Below are positions 16,210 through 26,044 of a DNA stretch of 64,000 bases, piece after piece. Both the position numbers and the translations under genes were made by a program. The notes under the pieces are model-generated. The model did not search any database and was not told the DNA's origin. It was given only the letters and a program-made list of their open reading frames with translations. The first letter of the stretch is position 1. Every line of letters starts with the position of its first letter. Origin of the DNA: Prauserella shujinwangii (GTDB lineage Bacteria > Actinomycetota > Actinomycetes > Mycobacteriales > Pseudonocardiaceae); assembly GCF_003001955.1 (NCBI RefSeq), contig NZ_PVNH01000012.1, forward strand, positions 124,001 through 188,000, written 5' to 3'.

Positions 16210-16782
16210 TCAGCTGGCCCACTTGTCGACCGGCTCGGCACGGTGGCGGGCGAAGGCGTCGAGCAGGGCGGCCGGGTCGGCGTCGATCGTCACCAGGTCG
16301 CGGCTGCGGGTGTCCAGGAAACCCTCCTCGACCATGTGGTCGATGAACTCGCCGAGCCGCGTGTAGTAGCCGCCCGCGTCGACCAGCCCGATCGGTTTCG
16401 CATGCAGCCCGAGCTGGGCCCACGTCCACACCTCGAACAGCTCCTCGAGCGTGCCCGCGCCGCCGGGCAGCGCGAGGAACCCGTCGGCGAGCGCGGCCAT
16501 CTTCGCCTTGCGCTCGTGCATGTTGGCCACCACGTGCTGCTCGGTGAGGCCCTCGTGGGCGATCTCGACGCGCAGGAGGTTCTCCGGGATCACGCCGATC
16601 ACCTCGCCGCCCGCGGCGAGCGCGGCGTCGGCGACGGCACCCATGAGCCCGACGCTCGCGCCGCCGTACACCACACCGATCCCGCGCTCGGCCAGCAGCG
16701 TGCCCACCGCCGCGGCGTCCCGCGCGTAGCGGGCGTCCCGCCCCGGCGAGGAGCCGCAGAAGACGCAGACCCGTCCGATCAA
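16210..16782 (-). CDS. LOG family nucleotide 5'-monophosphate phosphoribohydrolase
   Basis: The 190-residue protein begins VCVFCGSSPG and carries the family signature PGGAGTLEELFE together with GGASVGLMG. LOG proteins hydrolyse nucleoside monophosphates to release the base (cytokinin activation in plants and some bacteria). I chose the TTG at 16782: GGGAGGA precedes it and it overlaps the upstream stop as TTGA. It is the second of two tandem LOG paralogues; M. tuberculosis has one LOG gene (Rv1205) in this position. Confidence 0.88.
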   Translation of the reverse strand: MIGRVCVFCGSSPGRDARYARDAAAVGTLLAERGIGVVYGGASVGLMGAVADAALAAGGEVIGVIPENLLRVEIAHEGLTEQHVVANMHERKAKMAALADGFLALPGGAGTLEELFEVWTWAQLGLHAKPIGLVDAGGYYTRLGEFIDHMVEEGFLDTRSRDLVTIDADPAALLDAFARHRAEPVDKWAS

Positions 16783-17564
16783 TGCGTGTCCTCCCAAGCC
16801 TTGTAGGCCTCGAGCACGATCCCGACCGCGTCGTCGATGTCGTCGGTCACGTGCAGCAGCGCCGCGTCCCGCTCCCCGATCTTGCCCTCGGAGAGCACGG
16901 TGCCGCGCACCCACTCGTAGAGCCCGCCCCAGTACGCCGAGCCGAACAGCACCACGGGGAACTTCGTCACCTTCTTCGTCTGCACGAGCGTGAGCGCCTC
17001 GAACAGCTCGTCGAGCGTGCCGAACCCGCCGGGCAGGCAGATGAACGCCTGCGCGTACTTGATGAACATCGTCTTGCGGGTGAAGAAGTAGCGGAAGTTC
17101 ACGCCGAGATCGACCCACGGGTTGAGGCCCTGCTCGAACGGCAGCTCGATGCCGAGGCCGATGGACAGCCCGCCCGCCTCCGAGGCACCGCGGTTGACGG
17201 CCTCCATCGAGCCCGGCCCGCCCCCGGTGATCGCCGCGAACCCCGCGTTGGCCAGTGCGGCGCCGATCTGCCTGCCCAGCTCGTACTCGGGGTGGTCGCG
17301 CGGCGTGCGGGCGGATCCGAACACCGTCACCGCGCGCGGCACCTCGGCCAGCGCCCCGAAGCCCTCGACGAACTCCGCCTGGATGCGCAGCACCCGCCAC
17401 GGGTCGGTGTGGACCCAGTCGCTGGGACCCCGGGAGTCCAGCAGGCGCTGGTCGGTCGTCGTGTCCTCGGCGCGCCGTCCCCGGCGCAGCACCACCGGGC
17501 CCCGGTGCTTCTCCGGCGGGTGCTCCGCGTCGGTCTCCGCGTTCTGGCTCACGTGCTCGCTCAC
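16779..17564 (-). CDS. Second LOG family protein (TIGR00730-like)
   Basis: The 261-residue paralogue has a 60-residue charged N-terminal extension, then VTVFGSARTP, ITGGGPGSMEAVNRGA and the signature PGGFGTLDELFE. It is probably a nucleotide 5'-monophosphate nucleosidase of the longer LOG class. The GTG at 17564 is preceded by TAGGGT at 7 nt. It overlaps the downstream LOG gene by four bases and follows dapE after 10 nt, suggesting co-expression with both. Confidence 0.88.
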   Translation of the reverse strand: MSEHVSQNAETDAEHPPEKHRGPVVLRRGRRAEDTTTDQRLLDSRGPSDWVHTDPWRVLRIQAEFVEGFGALAEVPRAVTVFGSARTPRDHPEYELGRQIGAALANAGFAAITGGGPGSMEAVNRGASEAGGLSIGLGIELPFEQGLNPWVDLGVNFRYFFTRKTMFIKYAQAFICLPGGFGTLDELFEALTLVQTKKVTKFPVVLFGSAYWGGLYEWVRGTVLSEGKIGERDAALLHVTDDIDDAVGIVLEAYKAWEDTH

Positions 17565-17571
17565 GGCGCCT

Positions 17572-17577
17572 ACCCTA
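17572..17577 (-). promoter_or_regulatory. Putative -10 box sharing the dapE stop codon
   Basis: TAGGGT on the minus strand lies 7 nt before the GTG at 17564. Its first three bases are the dapE TAG stop, so an internal leaderless promoter may start exactly where dapE ends. Confidence 0.35.
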
Positions 17578-18657
17578 GGAGGTTCCGCCGAGGAAGGACC
17601 GGAGCACCTCCGCGACGCGGGTGATCTCCGCCACCCGCACGTGCTCCTCCCGCGTGTGCGCGAGCGTCGGGTCACCGGGCCCGAAGTTCACCGCGGGCAT
17701 GCCGAGCGCGGCGAAGCGGGCGACGTCGGTCCAGCCGAGCTTCGCGGCGACCCGCCCCCCGGCGGCGCGCACGAGCTCCGCGGCGGCGGGCGCGCCGAGC
17801 CCCGGCTGGGCGGCCGGCGAACAGTCCACAACGGACAGATCGAAGCCGTCGAACACCTCGCGCAGGTGCGCCTCCGCCTGTTCGGGCGTGCGGTCCGGCG
17901 CGAACCGGTGGTTCACCGACAGCACCGCCTCGTCGGGCACGACGTTGCCGGAAACGCCGCCGGTCACGCGGACGGCCTGCAGGCCCTCGCGGTAGGTGAG
18001 CCCGTCGATCTCCACCACACGCGGCTCGTAGGCGGTGAGCCTGCGCAGCGGCTCGGCGAGGCCGTGGATGGCGTTGTCGCCCATCCAGGCGCGCGCGGTG
18101 TGCGCGCGGGCGCCGGTGCGGCGCAGCTCCACCCGCATCGTGCCCTGGCAGCCCGCCTCGATCACCGCGTTCGACGGCTCGCCCACGATCGCGAGGTCGC
18201 CCCGCAGCCAGCCGGGCAGCTCGCGCTCGATGCGGCCCAGCCCGTTGCGCTCGGCCTCCACCTCCTCGCAGTCGTAGAACACGAACGTCACGTCGTGCCT
18301 CGGCGCGCGGAGCGTGGCGGCGAGGTGCAGGAACACCGCGTCGCCGCCCTTCATGTCCACCGTGCCGAGGCCGTGCAGCACCGCGTCGGCTCCGGAACCC
18401 GTCCACGTCGCGGGCAGGTTCCGGTTCACCGGCACCGTGTCCAGGTGCCCGGCCAGCACCACCCGGGACGGCCTGCCCAGCGATGTGCGGGCCAGCACGG
18501 CGTCCCCGTGGCGCACGACCTCCAGGTGCGGGGCGTGCTCGCGCAGCCCGGCCTCCACGGCGTCGGCGATGACCGCCTCGTGGCCGGACACGCTCTCGAT
18601 GTCGACGAGCGCGGCGGTGAGATCGACGGGATCGGTGCGGGGATCGAGCGAGGCCAT
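17575..18657 (-). CDS. dapE: Succinyl-diaminopimelate desuccinylase
   Basis: A 360-residue M20-family metallohydrolase with the metal-binding motif [12 protein letters not shown], the second ligand [12 protein letters not shown], the catalytic [10 protein letters not shown] and a later HTREEHV. It removes succinate from N-succinyl-LL-diaminopimelate in lysine and peptidoglycan precursor synthesis. dapD lies 0.5 kb away on the other strand and dapC within 4 kb, so the succinylase branch of the pathway is clustered here. Length and motifs are typical of actinobacterial DapE. Confidence 0.94.
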   Translation of the reverse strand: MASLDPRTDPVDLTAALVDIESVSGHEAVIADAVEAGLREHAPHLEVVRHGDAVLARTSLGRPSRVVLAGHLDTVPVNRNLPATWTGSGADAVLHGLGTVDMKGGDAVFLHLAATLRAPRHDVTFVFYDCEEVEAERNGLGRIERELPGWLRGDLAIVGEPSNAVIEAGCQGTMRVELRRTGARAHTARAWMGDNAIHGLAEPLRRLTAYEPRVVEIDGLTYREGLQAVRVTGGVSGNVVPDEAVLSVNHRFAPDRTPEQAEAHLREVFDGFDLSVVDCSPAAQPGLGAPAAAELVRAAGGRVAAKLGWTDVARFAALGMPAVNFGPGDPTLAHTREEHVRVAEITRVAEVLRSFLGGTS

Positions 18658-18681
18658 GGACGCACGGTACTGGGAGCTGCG

Positions 18682-18687
18682 TACGGT
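18682..18687 (+). promoter_or_regulatory. Putative -10 box (leaderless)
   Basis: TACGGT ends 6 nt before the GTG at 18694 of the lipoprotein gene. Confidence 0.4.
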
Positions 18688-18693
18688 GAGGGC

Positions 18694-19134
18694 GTGCGCA
18701 CCCGAGTTGTCCTCGCCGCCGTCGCCGCGGCCGCGCTGCTGCCGCTGGCGGCCTGCTCCGGGGAGGCCGGGCCGGAACCGAAGCGGTCGCCGGACCCCGG
18801 CCCCGGAGCGCTGTACGACAAGATCGACCTGCTGATGAACGACCCGTGCTTCCGCGAGCCCACCGGGCTGGCGCCTCCGGAGTGCGAGAAGTACGTCACC
18901 CAGCTCGCCAGCGTGCCGGGCAACGCGGCGAAGTACGCGGGTGGCGACCATCCGGAGCTGAAGGACGCGGGCAGCGCGCTGGGCGAGGCGATCGCCGCGT
19001 ACCGGGACAACGGCTGCGCGAAGGCAGCCGCGGCCCCGGCGTGCTCGCAGGCGCTGCGGGACGTCGCCGACGCGCTGCGGGAGGTCGAGGCCGAGATCGC
19101 GACGCTGCCCGGCGTCACGGCGAATCCCCGCTGA
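18694..19134 (+). CDS. Putative lipoprotein
   Basis: The 146-residue protein starts with a lipoprotein signal peptide: [18 protein letters not shown] and the lipobox LAAC with the acylated Cys at about 21. A helical mature region follows with four further cysteines (in [21 protein letters not shown] and APACSQ), which probably form two disulfides outside the cell. I do not recognise the family. It lies between dapE and dapD in the dapD direction; a role in the Dap pathway is not implied. Confidence 0.8.
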   Translation: MRTRVVLAAVAAAALLPLAACSGEAGPEPKRSPDPGPGALYDKIDLLMNDPCFREPTGLAPPECEKYVTQLASVPGNAAKYAGGDHPELKDAGSALGEAIAAYRDNGCAKAAAAPACSQALRDVADALREVEAEIATLPGVTANPR

Positions 19135-19144
19135 CCCGACGCGT

Positions 19145-19150
19145 TACGGT
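19145..19150 (+). promoter_or_regulatory. Putative -10 box (leaderless) for dapD
   Basis: TACGGT ends 7 nt before the GTG at 19158. Confidence 0.4.
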
Positions 19151-19157
19151 TACGGCC

Positions 19158-20144
19158 GTGAGCGAGACCCCGAATCCCGAAACCACCGGCGCCACCGGCG
19201 TCGGCCTCGCGACCGTCGCGAACGGCACGGTGCTGGACACGTGGTTCCCGCACCCGAAGCTGATCGAGGGCGGTCCGGACGCCGAGGGCGGCACCGAGCG
19301 GCTGACCACGGAGCAGGCCGTGGCGAGCCTCGGCGACGCCGTCGCGGGCCTGCTCGGCCCCGACACCGACCGCGCGGTCGAGGTCGTCGCCGTGCGCGTG
19401 ACGATCCCCGCGCTGGCCACCGCGCCCGCCGACACGCACGACGTCTACCTCCGGTTGCACCTGCTCTCCCACCGCCTGGTCCGCCCGCACGGCCAGAACC
19501 TCGACGGCATCTTCGGACTGCTGTCCAACGTCGTGTGGACCAACCACGGACCGTGCCCGGTGGAGGGCTTCGAGGCCACGCGGCTGCGGCTGCGCGCCCG
19601 GGGCGCCGTCACCGTCTACGGCGTGGACAAGTTCCCGCGCATGGTCGACTACGTGCTGCCCAGCGGCGTCCGGATCGCCGACGCCGACCGGGTGCGCCTG
19701 GGCGCGCACCTCGCGAGCGGCACGACCGTGATGCACGAGGGGTTCGTCAACTTCAACGCGGGCACGCTGGGCGCCTCCATGGTGGAGGGCCGCATCTCGG
19801 CCGGTGTCGTGGTCGGCGACGGCACGGACGTCGGCGGTGGCGCGTCGATCATGGGCACGCTGTCGGGTGGCGGCAAGGAAGTGATCTCGATCGGCGAGCG
19901 GTGCCTGATCGGCGCGAACGGCGGCGTCGGCATCTCGCTCGGTGACGACTCCGTGATCGAGGCCGGGCTGTACGTCACGGCGGGCACGAAGGTGCAGGCC
20001 GAGGGCAGGGCCGTCAAGGCACGCGAACTGTCCGGCATCTCGGGTGCGCTGTTCCGCAGGAACTCGTCGACCGGCGCCGTGGAGGTCGTGCCCAAGCAGG
20101 GCGCCGGCGTGGAGCTCAACGCCGCCCTGCACGCCAACGACTGA
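19158..20144 (+). CDS. dapD: 2,3,4,5-tetrahydropyridine-2,6-dicarboxylate N-succinyltransferase
   Basis: The 328-residue product is the actinobacterial type of DapD. An N-terminal domain with [15 protein letters not shown] leads into a left-handed beta-helix with hexapeptide repeats ([46 protein letters not shown]). It transfers succinate from succinyl-CoA to tetrahydrodipicolinate and works as a trimer. The closest match I recall is M. tuberculosis Rv1201c. Neighbours dapE and dapC complete the adjacent succinylase steps. The GTG start is supported by the -10 box. Confidence 0.94.
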   Translation: MSETPNPETTGATGVGLATVANGTVLDTWFPHPKLIEGGPDAEGGTERLTTEQAVASLGDAVAGLLGPDTDRAVEVVAVRVTIPALATAPADTHDVYLRLHLLSHRLVRPHGQNLDGIFGLLSNVVWTNHGPCPVEGFEATRLRLRARGAVTVYGVDKFPRMVDYVLPSGVRIADADRVRLGAHLASGTTVMHEGFVNFNAGTLGASMVEGRISAGVVVGDGTDVGGGASIMGTLSGGGKEVISIGERCLIGANGGVGISLGDDSVIEAGLYVTAGTKVQAEGRAVKARELSGISGALFRRNSSTGAVEVVPKQGAGVELNAALHAND

Positions 20145-20162
20145 GGCGCACCGAGCCTGCCC

Positions 20163-20230
20163 GCCGCGTGGTGGTCGTGAGTGGAGAACGTTGTTCTAAC
20201 CACGTTCTTCACTCACGACCGCCACGCGGC
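20163..20230. repeat. Family A palindrome, copy 1 (extended arms)
   Basis: Left arm 20163-20193, loop TTCTAA (20194-20199) and right arm 20200-20230 pair with only a few mismatches over 31 bp. The inner part is the family A unit (GTCGTGAGTGGAGAACGTTG as left arm). It lies downstream of dapD and upstream of the CHAD gene, both rightward, so termination of dapD transcription is the likely role. Confidence 0.8.
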
Positions 20231-20239
20231 GTGTTCACC

Positions 20240-20245
20240 TACACT
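20240..20245 (+). promoter_or_regulatory. Putative -10 box (leaderless) for the CHAD gene
   Basis: TACACT ends 7 nt before the GTG at 20253. Confidence 0.45.
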
Positions 20246-20252
20246 TCATCCG

Positions 20253-21188
20253 GTGACTACCGTTTCGTTGCCCGCCGAACCGGTCGTGGCCGGCCCCGGT
20301 GACTCCCCCGCCCAGCACCTGCGCGCGAAGCTGGACACCGAGCTGCGTGCCCTGACCTCCCGCGAGCCGGGGACCCGGGCCGGCAAGGATCCCGAGGACC
20401 TGCACCAGATGCGGGTGGCCACCCGGCGGATGCGCAGCGTGCTCAAGCTGGGCAGGCAGCTGCTCGGCCCGGAGGCGGAGCAGGTGCGGGCCGAGCTGGG
20501 CTGGCTCGGCGCGGCGCTGGGCGAGGTGCGGGACTACGACGTGCTCATCGGGCACCTGCGTGAGGTGGTCGCGGACTTCGAGGTCGCCGACCAGGCGGCC
20601 GGGCGCAGGCTGGTCTCCGAGTTCGTCCGGCAGCGCGGGCAGGCCAAGCGGAGGCTGAACCGGGCGCTGTCGTCCGAGCGTTACGCGGCACTGCTGAGCA
20701 CGGCCGCCCGGCTCACCCAGCGGCCCGACATCGAGCCGGGGCAGGGGGAGGCCGAGGACGGCGAGGCGAGGACCGTGCTGGTCGGGTCGCTGCGCAAGCC
20801 GCACCGCAGGCTGGTCAAGGCGGCCGCCGCGCTCCCGGAGGACCCGCCGGACGACGACCTGCACGCGTTGCGCATCCACAGCAAGCGTTTGCGGTACGCG
20901 GCCGAGCTCGCGCGGCCCGCCGCGGGCAGGAAGCAGGCGAAAAGGCTGCGCGGCCTGGTCAAGGCGGCCAAGCGGCTGCAGACCGTGCTCGGCGACCACC
21001 AGGACGCGGTCGTGGCGGTGTCGCGCATGCGGGACCTGCTCGGCACGGCGACCGGCGCCGACGCCCACGTGGGCTTCGTCGCGGGCCGGATCGTCGAGCG
21101 GGAGCTGGCCAAGCGCGCCGAGGCCAGGCGGCGGTGGCGCGGCCTGGTGGCCGACATCGACGCGGCGGCGAGGGCCGTGCTGCCGTGA
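20253..21188 (+). CDS. CHAD domain protein
   Basis: The 311-residue protein is a single CHAD domain, an all-helical, His-rich, positively charged fold. It shows the paired signatures DLHQMRVATRRMRSVLKL (about 50-67) and LHALRIHSKRLRYAAEL (about 205-221). CHAD domains bind inorganic polyphosphate and often accompany CYTH phosphatases, but no CYTH domain is fused or adjacent here. I use the GTG at 20253 because an upstream ATG (20181) would place the N-terminus inside the palindrome. It probably binds polyphosphate granules; the physiological role is not known. Confidence 0.9.
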   Translation: MTTVSLPAEPVVAGPGDSPAQHLRAKLDTELRALTSREPGTRAGKDPEDLHQMRVATRRMRSVLKLGRQLLGPEAEQVRAELGWLGAALGEVRDYDVLIGHLREVVADFEVADQAAGRRLVSEFVRQRGQAKRRLNRALSSERYAALLSTAARLTQRPDIEPGQGEAEDGEARTVLVGSLRKPHRRLVKAAAALPEDPPDDDLHALRIHSKRLRYAAELARPAAGRKQAKRLRGLVKAAKRLQTVLGDHQDAVVAVSRMRDLLGTATGADAHVGFVAGRIVERELAKRAEARRRWRGLVADIDAAARAVLP

Positions 21189-21206
21189 CGGCAGTGCAGG
21201 CCACCT

Positions 21207-22295
21207 TCAGAGCGCGCTGAGCCGCGCGGCCGCGGCGTCCACCCGCTCATCGGTGGCGGTCAGCGCGATGCGCACGTGGCGGCCGCCCGCGGGCCCGTAG
21301 AACGAGCCGGGCGCGACCAGGATGCCGTGCCGGGCGAGCCAGTCGACCGTGACGGCCGCGTCCTCGTCGCGCGTGGCCCACAGGTACAGACCCGCCTCGG
21401 AATGGTCGATGCGGAAACCGCTGTCCTGCAACGCCTTGCGCAGCACGGCGCGGCGGGCGGCGTAGCGCTCGCGCTGCTCCCGCAGGGCCTCGTCGTCGCC
21501 CAGCGCGACGGTCATGGCCTCCTGCACCGGCCTCGGCACGATCATGCCCGCGTGCTTGCGCACCGCGAGCAGGTCGGCGACCAGCGCCGGATCACCGGTG
21601 ACGAACCCGGCCCGGTACCCGGCCAGGTTCGCCGACTTCGACAGCGAGTGCACGGCGAGCAGGCCGTCGAGCCGCCCGCCGTGGACGGACGGATGCAGCA
21701 GCGAGACCGGCTCGCCCTCCCAGCCCAGCGCGAGGTAGCACTCGTCGGACACCACGATCGTGCCGCGCTCGCGCGCCCACTCCACGACCTTGCGCAGGTG
21801 CTCGACTCCGAGCACCCGCCCGGTGGGGTTGGACGGTGAGTTCAGCCACAGCACCCTGGGCCGTTGCGGGCCCAGCGCCGTGAGGCCGTCCGCCCGCAGC
21901 ACGGAGGCGCCTGCCAGCAGGGCGCCCACCTCGTAGGTCGGGTAGGCGAGCTCGGGAATGACGACCAGGTCGCCGGGACCGGCGCCGAGCAGCGTCGGCA
22001 ACCACGCGACCAGTTCCTTCGACCCGATCGTGGGCAGCACGGCATCGGGTTCGACGCCCTCGGCGCCGTGCCGCCTGCGCAGCGCCGCCACGGCGGCGGA
22101 CCGCAGCGCAGGCGTGCCGTGCGTCGCCGGGTAGCCGGGCACGCCGGACACGGACGCCAGCGCGGCGCGGATGCTCTCCGGCACCGGATCGACCGGCGTC
22201 CCGACCGACAGGTCGACGATCCCGTCCGGATGCGCGGCGGCCAGCTCTTTCTGACCGGCCAGCGAGTCCCAGGGAAAGTCGGGCAGGCGGTTCAT
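21207..22295 (-). CDS. dapC: N-succinyldiaminopimelate aminotransferase
   Basis: A 362-residue fold-type I PLP aminotransferase. Conserved parts are [33 protein letters not shown] and the PLP lysine in [15 protein letters not shown] (about residue 225). The actinobacterial DapC family is usually found directly after a 7Fe ferredoxin gene, as here (Rv1177-Rv1178 in M. tuberculosis, from memory). It should transaminate N-succinyl-2-amino-6-ketopimelate with glutamate. Its ATG overlaps the fdxA stop by four bases. Confidence 0.92.
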   Translation of the reverse strand: MNRLPDFPWDSLAGQKELAAAHPDGIVDLSVGTPVDPVPESIRAALASVSGVPGYPATHGTPALRSAAVAALRRRHGAEGVEPDAVLPTIGSKELVAWLPTLLGAGPGDLVVIPELAYPTYEVGALLAGASVLRADGLTALGPQRPRVLWLNSPSNPTGRVLGVEHLRKVVEWARERGTIVVSDECYLALGWEGEPVSLLHPSVHGGRLDGLLAVHSLSKSANLAGYRAGFVTGDPALVADLLAVRKHAGMIVPRPVQEAMTVALGDDEALREQRERYAARRAVLRKALQDSGFRIDHSEAGLYLWATRDEDAAVTVDWLARHGILVAPGSFYGPAGGRHVRIALTATDERVDAAAARLSAL

Positions 22296-22612
22296 TCGCC
22301 CTGCGGCGGCAGGTCCTTGATCCACTGCGGGTCGTGCGCGGTCTTGCCGACCTTGGACGCGCCGCCCGGCGAGCCCAGCTCGTCGAAGAAGTCGACGTTG
22401 GCCTTGGTGTAGGCACTCCACTCGTCCGGGACGTCGTCCTCGTAGTAGATGGCTTCGACCGGACACACCGGCTCGCAGGCTCCGCAGTCGACGCACTCGT
22501 CGGGGTGGATGTAGAGCATCCGCTCGCCCTCGTAGATGCAGTCGACGGGGCACTCGTCGATGCATGCCTTGTCGAGCACGTCGACGCAGGGCTCGGCGAT
22601 CACGTAGGTCAC
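22292..22612 (-). CDS. fdxA: 7Fe ferredoxin
   Basis: The 106-residue protein carries two cluster motifs: C-x7-C-x3-C in the first half ([10 protein letters not shown] region, 3Fe-4S type) and [12 protein letters not shown] (4Fe-4S). The long C-terminal tail is typical of actinobacterial FdxA/FdxC. It is a soluble electron carrier, for example to cytochromes P450 or other oxidoreductases. The start is a GTG with CAGGAG upstream. A TAATGT -10-like box on the minus strand lies at 22651-22656. Coupling to dapC by overlap is seen in many actinobacteria. Confidence 0.94.
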   Translation of the reverse strand: MTYVIAEPCVDVLDKACIDECPVDCIYEGERMLYIHPDECVDCGACEPVCPVEAIYYEDDVPDEWSAYTKANVDFFDELGSPGGASKVGKTAHDPQWIKDLPPQGE

Positions 22613-22684
22613 TGCGTACTCCTGGTTCAGTGGTCTGGCCCGAATGCGGACATTACAGCTGTCCCGCCCGGCATCCTATGCGGC

Positions 22685-22894
22685 CTACCGGTCCCGCTCC
22701 GGCTTCCGCTCCGGTACGCGGCGATCACCGGTCACCACGAACCGGGGACGTTCCGGTTCGGTGCCGTCGGTGTTGTCGGTGTTGTCGGCGTCGTTCTCGT
22801 CACCCCGGGGAGGTCGCACGGCCCGGTTGAAGCTGTCGGCGATCTCCTTGGCCAGGTCGGCGTTGTGCCGGTCGTCCCTTCGCGCGATGCTCAT
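22685..22894 (-). CDS. Small hypothetical protein, charged and disordered
   Basis: A 69-residue protein starting MSIARRDDRHNADLAKEIAD, with an Asn/Asp/Thr repeat (DADNTDNTDGTEPE) and a basic end. AGGAGGG precedes the ATG and TAGATT about 25-30 nt upstream could be a -10 box. I recognise no domain. It may be a real small gene of this lineage because it has a good ribosome binding site and sits divergent to the GNAT gene. Function unknown. Confidence 0.6.
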   Translation of the reverse strand: MSIARRDDRHNADLAKEIADSFNRAVRPPRGDENDADNTDNTDGTEPERPRFVVTGDRRVPERKPERDR

Positions 22895-22931
22895 CGGCCC
22901 TCCTGTCTGCGCCTTTGGTACCAATCTAGTG

Positions 22932-23675
22932 GTGAACCCCGCGGAGAAGCTCGAGCAGGCGTGCGCCGACGCGTGGCCGGCACAGGTGGAACGGCGCCTC
23001 GGCGACTGGCGCCTGCGGGCCGCGGGCGGCTTCACCGGCCGGGCCAACAGCGCACTGGCGCTCGGCGACCCGGGCCGCCCGGTGCCGGACGCGCTGTCCG
23101 AGATCTGTGAGTTCGCCCACGCCCACCGCATCGAGCCCATGGCGCAGGCCGTGCGGGGCGGCCCCGTCGAGGACGCGCTCGCCCGCGCGGGCTGGGTGCC
23201 CCACGAGACCTACGTGAACGGGCACGAGGTGTCCGTGCTGCTGGGACCGCTCCGGCCGGGAGCCCGCGGGACCGGCGAGGACGGGGTGCGCGTGCTCGGC
23301 GCGCCGACGCCCGGCTGGTGGGAGCTGACCGTGGACCGGCCCGAGCCCACCGAGGCGGAGCGGCACGTGCTCACCGGCGGCGCGCGGGTCGGTTACGGGG
23401 TCGCGACCCGCGAGGGCCGCACGGTCGGCGCGGTGCGCGGCGCGGTGGCGGGCGGCGTGCTCCTCGTGGCCAGGCTGGCGGTGCGGCCGGAGTACCGGGG
23501 CCAGGGCCTCGGCACCGCGCTGATGGCGGCCGTCGGCGGCTGGGCCGGGCGGCACGGCGCCACGCGCTGTGCACTCCAGGTGTCCGTGCGCAACGAGCGG
23601 GCACTCGCCCTGTACGAGCGGCTCGGGTTCGGCGAGCACCACCGTTACCGGTACTGGGTTCCCGGCGCCCGGTGA
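22932..23675 (+). CDS. GNAT family N-acetyltransferase
   Basis: The 247-residue protein has a degenerate N-terminal half (WRLRAAGGFTGRANSALALG) and a clear C-terminal GNAT domain with acetyl-CoA-binding LAVRPEYRGQGLGTALM (about 175-191), followed by LQVSVRNERALALYERLGF. Consecutive GTG codons at 22929 and 22932 are equally possible starts. It lies 28 nt upstream of fbiA and points the same way; such a GNAT gene next to fbiA is not part of the known F420 pathway. Acceptor unknown. Confidence 0.87.
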   Translation: MNPAEKLEQACADAWPAQVERRLGDWRLRAAGGFTGRANSALALGDPGRPVPDALSEICEFAHAHRIEPMAQAVRGGPVEDALARAGWVPHETYVNGHEVSVLLGPLRPGARGTGEDGVRVLGAPTPGWWELTVDRPEPTEAERHVLTGGARVGYGVATREGRTVGAVRGAVAGGVLLVARLAVRPEYRGQGLGTALMAAVGGWAGRHGATRCALQVSVRNERALALYERLGFGEHHRYRYWVPGAR

Positions 23676-23703
23676 ACCGTCCGGCGTGGAAGGATCGGGC
23701 CCT

Positions 23704-24705
23704 GTGAAGGTTGTGGTTGTAGTCGGCGGAGTGGGTGGTGCCCGCTTCCTGCTCGGGGTGAAGGCCGCGCTGGGCCTGCCCGGGATCGGTGAGCCCGCCG
23801 AGGCGTCCCCGCACGAGGTCACCGCGATCGTCAACACCGGCGACGACGTGTGGTTGCACGGTCTGCGGATCTGCCCCGACCTGGACACCTGCATGTACAC
23901 GCTCGGCGGCGGTATCGACCCCGAGCGGGGCTGGGGGCACGCGGGCGAGACGTGGACGGTCAAGGAGGAGCTGGCCGCCTACGGCGCGGAGCCGAGCTGG
24001 TTCGGGCTCGGCGACAAGGACATCGCCACGCACCTCATCCGGACCCGGATGCTCAAGGCGGGCTACCCGCTCTCCGCCGTGACGGAGGCGCTGTGCGACC
24101 GGTGGCGGCCGGGGGCCCGGCTGCTGCCGATGACCGACGACCGGGTGGAGACGCACGTCGTCGTGGACGACCCGGACCTGCCAGGGCAGCGCAAGGCCCT
24201 GCACTTCCAGGAGTGGTGGGTGCGCTACCGGGCGCAGCTGCCCGCGCACTCGATCGTGCCGGTCGGCGCGGAGCAGTCGGTGCCGGGGCCCGGGGTGCTC
24301 GAGTCGATCGCGGAGGCCGACGCGGTGCTGCTGGCCCCGTCGAACCCGGTGGTGTCGGTGGGCACGGTGCTGTCGGTGCCCGGGGTCCGCGACGCCGTGC
24401 GCAAGACCGAGGCCGGGGTCGTGGGCGTCTCCCCGATCATCGGCGGCAAGCCGCTGCGGGGCATGGCCGACGCGTGCCTGGCGGCGATCGGCGTGGAGAC
24501 GTCCGCCGAGGGCGTCGGCAGGCACTACGGCTCCCGCCAGACGTCCGACGAGGGACTGCTGGACGGGTGGCTGGTGCAGGCGGGCGAGTCGGTGGACGTG
24601 CCGGGCGTCGCCGTGCGCGCCGTGCCGCTCATCATGTCCGATGTGGACGCCACCGCGGGGATGGCCCGCGCGGCGCTGAACCTGGCCGGGGTGGACCTTG
24701 ACTGA
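23704..24705 (+). CDS. fbiA: 2-phospho-L-lactate (phosphoenolpyruvyl) transferase of F420 synthesis
   Basis: A 333-residue CofD/FbiA protein beginning [16 protein letters not shown], followed by [27 protein letters not shown]-like LLPMTDD, and the typical [12 protein letters not shown] and [11 protein letters not shown] segments. It joins the phospholactyl or phosphoenolpyruvyl moiety to the deazaflavin Fo to give (dehydro-)F420-0. It overlaps fbiB by 8 bases, as in mycobacteria (Rv3261-Rv3262). The start is GTG. Length matches the family. Confidence 0.95.
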   Translation: MKVVVVVGGVGGARFLLGVKAALGLPGIGEPAEASPHEVTAIVNTGDDVWLHGLRICPDLDTCMYTLGGGIDPERGWGHAGETWTVKEELAAYGAEPSWFGLGDKDIATHLIRTRMLKAGYPLSAVTEALCDRWRPGARLLPMTDDRVETHVVVDDPDLPGQRKALHFQEWWVRYRAQLPAHSIVPVGAEQSVPGPGVLESIAEADAVLLAPSNPVVSVGTVLSVPGVRDAVRKTEAGVVGVSPIIGGKPLRGMADACLAAIGVETSAEGVGRHYGSRQTSDEGLLDGWLVQAGESVDVPGVAVRAVPLIMSDVDATAGMARAALNLAGVDLD

Positions 24706-26044
24706 GCACGACCACGCGGCGGAGCGGCTGGAGATCCTCCCGGTGGAGGGCCTGCCGGAGTTCCGGCCCGGCGATGACCTGACCGGCGCCATCGCGGACG
24801 CGGCACGCTGGCTGCGCTCCGGCGACGTCGTGGTGGTGACCAGCAAGATCGTGTCCAAGATCGAGGGCAGGCTGATCCGCGTGCCCCGCGACCCGGAGGC
24901 TCGCGACGCCGCCCGGCGCAGGCTGGTGGAGCAGGAGTCCGTGCGCGTGCTGGCGCGGATCGGGCGGACGGTCATCACCCAGAACCGGATCGGCGTGGTA
25001 CAGGCCGCGTCCGGTGTCGACGCGTCCAATGTGGCCGGTGACGAGGTCGCCCTGCTGCCCGCCGACCCGGACGCCTCCGCGCTGGCGTTGCGCAACGGGC
25101 TGCGGGAGCGGCTCGGCGTGGAGGTGGCGGTGGTGGTCACCGACACGATGGGGCGGGCGTGGCGCAACGGGCAGACCGACGCGGCCATCGGGTCCTCGGG
25201 CCTGCGCGTGCTGCACTCCTACGCCGGTTCGGTGGACGGGCAGGGCAACGAGCTGGAAGTCACCGAGATCGCCGTGGCCGACGAGATCGCCGCCGCGGCG
25301 GATCTGGTGAAGGGCAAGCTCGGCGGCACCCCGGTCGCCGTCGTCCGCGGGCTGCGCGTCGGCGACGAGTCGTCGACCGCGCGGGACCTCGTGCGGCCGG
25401 CCGAGGAGGACCTGTTCCGGCTCGGCACCGCCGAGGCGATCGCCCAGGGCCGCCGCGAGGCGGTGCTGGTGCGCCGCTCGGTGCGCGAGTTCAGCGGTAA
25501 GCCGGTGGACGAGCACGTGCTGCGCCGCGCCATCGGGGCCGCGCTCACCGCACCGGCGCCCCACCACACCCGGCCGGTGCGGTTCGGCTGGCTGCGGGAC
25601 CGGGCGCGCCGGGAGGAGCTGCTCGGCGCGATGCGGGAGGCGTGGCGGGCCGACCTGGCCGGCGACGGTTTCACCGAGGAGCAGATCACGAAGCGGCTGC
25701 GCCGCGGCGACATCCTGTTCGACGCGCCCGAGGTGGTGGTCCCGTTCCTGGTCGCCGAGGGTGCGCACACCTACCCCGACGACCGGCGCAACGCGTGCGA
25801 GCACACGATGTTCACCGTCGCGGCCGGGGCCGCGGTGCAGGGGCTCCTCGTGGCGCTCGCCGCGGAGGACCTCGGCTCGTGCTGGATCGGCTCCACGATC
25901 TTCGCCGCCGACGTGGTGCGCCGCACGCTCGGCCTGCCGCCGGAGTGGGAGCCGCTGGGCGCCGTGGCGATCGGCCACCCTGCGGCGGGCCCCTCCGGGC
26001 CGCGCGAGCCGAGAGACCTCGGGGAAGGGCTGGTGGAGTGGTGA
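24698..26044 (+). CDS. fbiB: Bifunctional F420-0:gamma-glutamyl ligase / FMN reductase
   Basis: The 448-residue protein combines a CofE domain (about 1-245, with [35 protein letters not shown]) and a C-terminal nitroreductase-like FMN domain (about 250-448, with [13 protein letters not shown] and [14 protein letters not shown]). This is the mycobacterial two-domain arrangement. The enzyme reduces dehydro-F420-0 and adds the gamma-linked glutamate tail. The TTG start at 24698 lies inside the end of fbiA, so the two are translationally coupled. Confidence 0.95.
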   Translation: MTEHDHAAERLEILPVEGLPEFRPGDDLTGAIADAARWLRSGDVVVVTSKIVSKIEGRLIRVPRDPEARDAARRRLVEQESVRVLARIGRTVITQNRIGVVQAASGVDASNVAGDEVALLPADPDASALALRNGLRERLGVEVAVVVTDTMGRAWRNGQTDAAIGSSGLRVLHSYAGSVDGQGNELEVTEIAVADEIAAAADLVKGKLGGTPVAVVRGLRVGDESSTARDLVRPAEEDLFRLGTAEAIAQGRREAVLVRRSVREFSGKPVDEHVLRRAIGAALTAPAPHHTRPVRFGWLRDRARREELLGAMREAWRADLAGDGFTEEQITKRLRRGDILFDAPEVVVPFLVAEGAHTYPDDRRNACEHTMFTVAAGAAVQGLLVALAAEDLGSCWIGSTIFAADVVRRTLGLPPEWEPLGAVAIGHPAAGPSGPREPRDLGEGLVEW

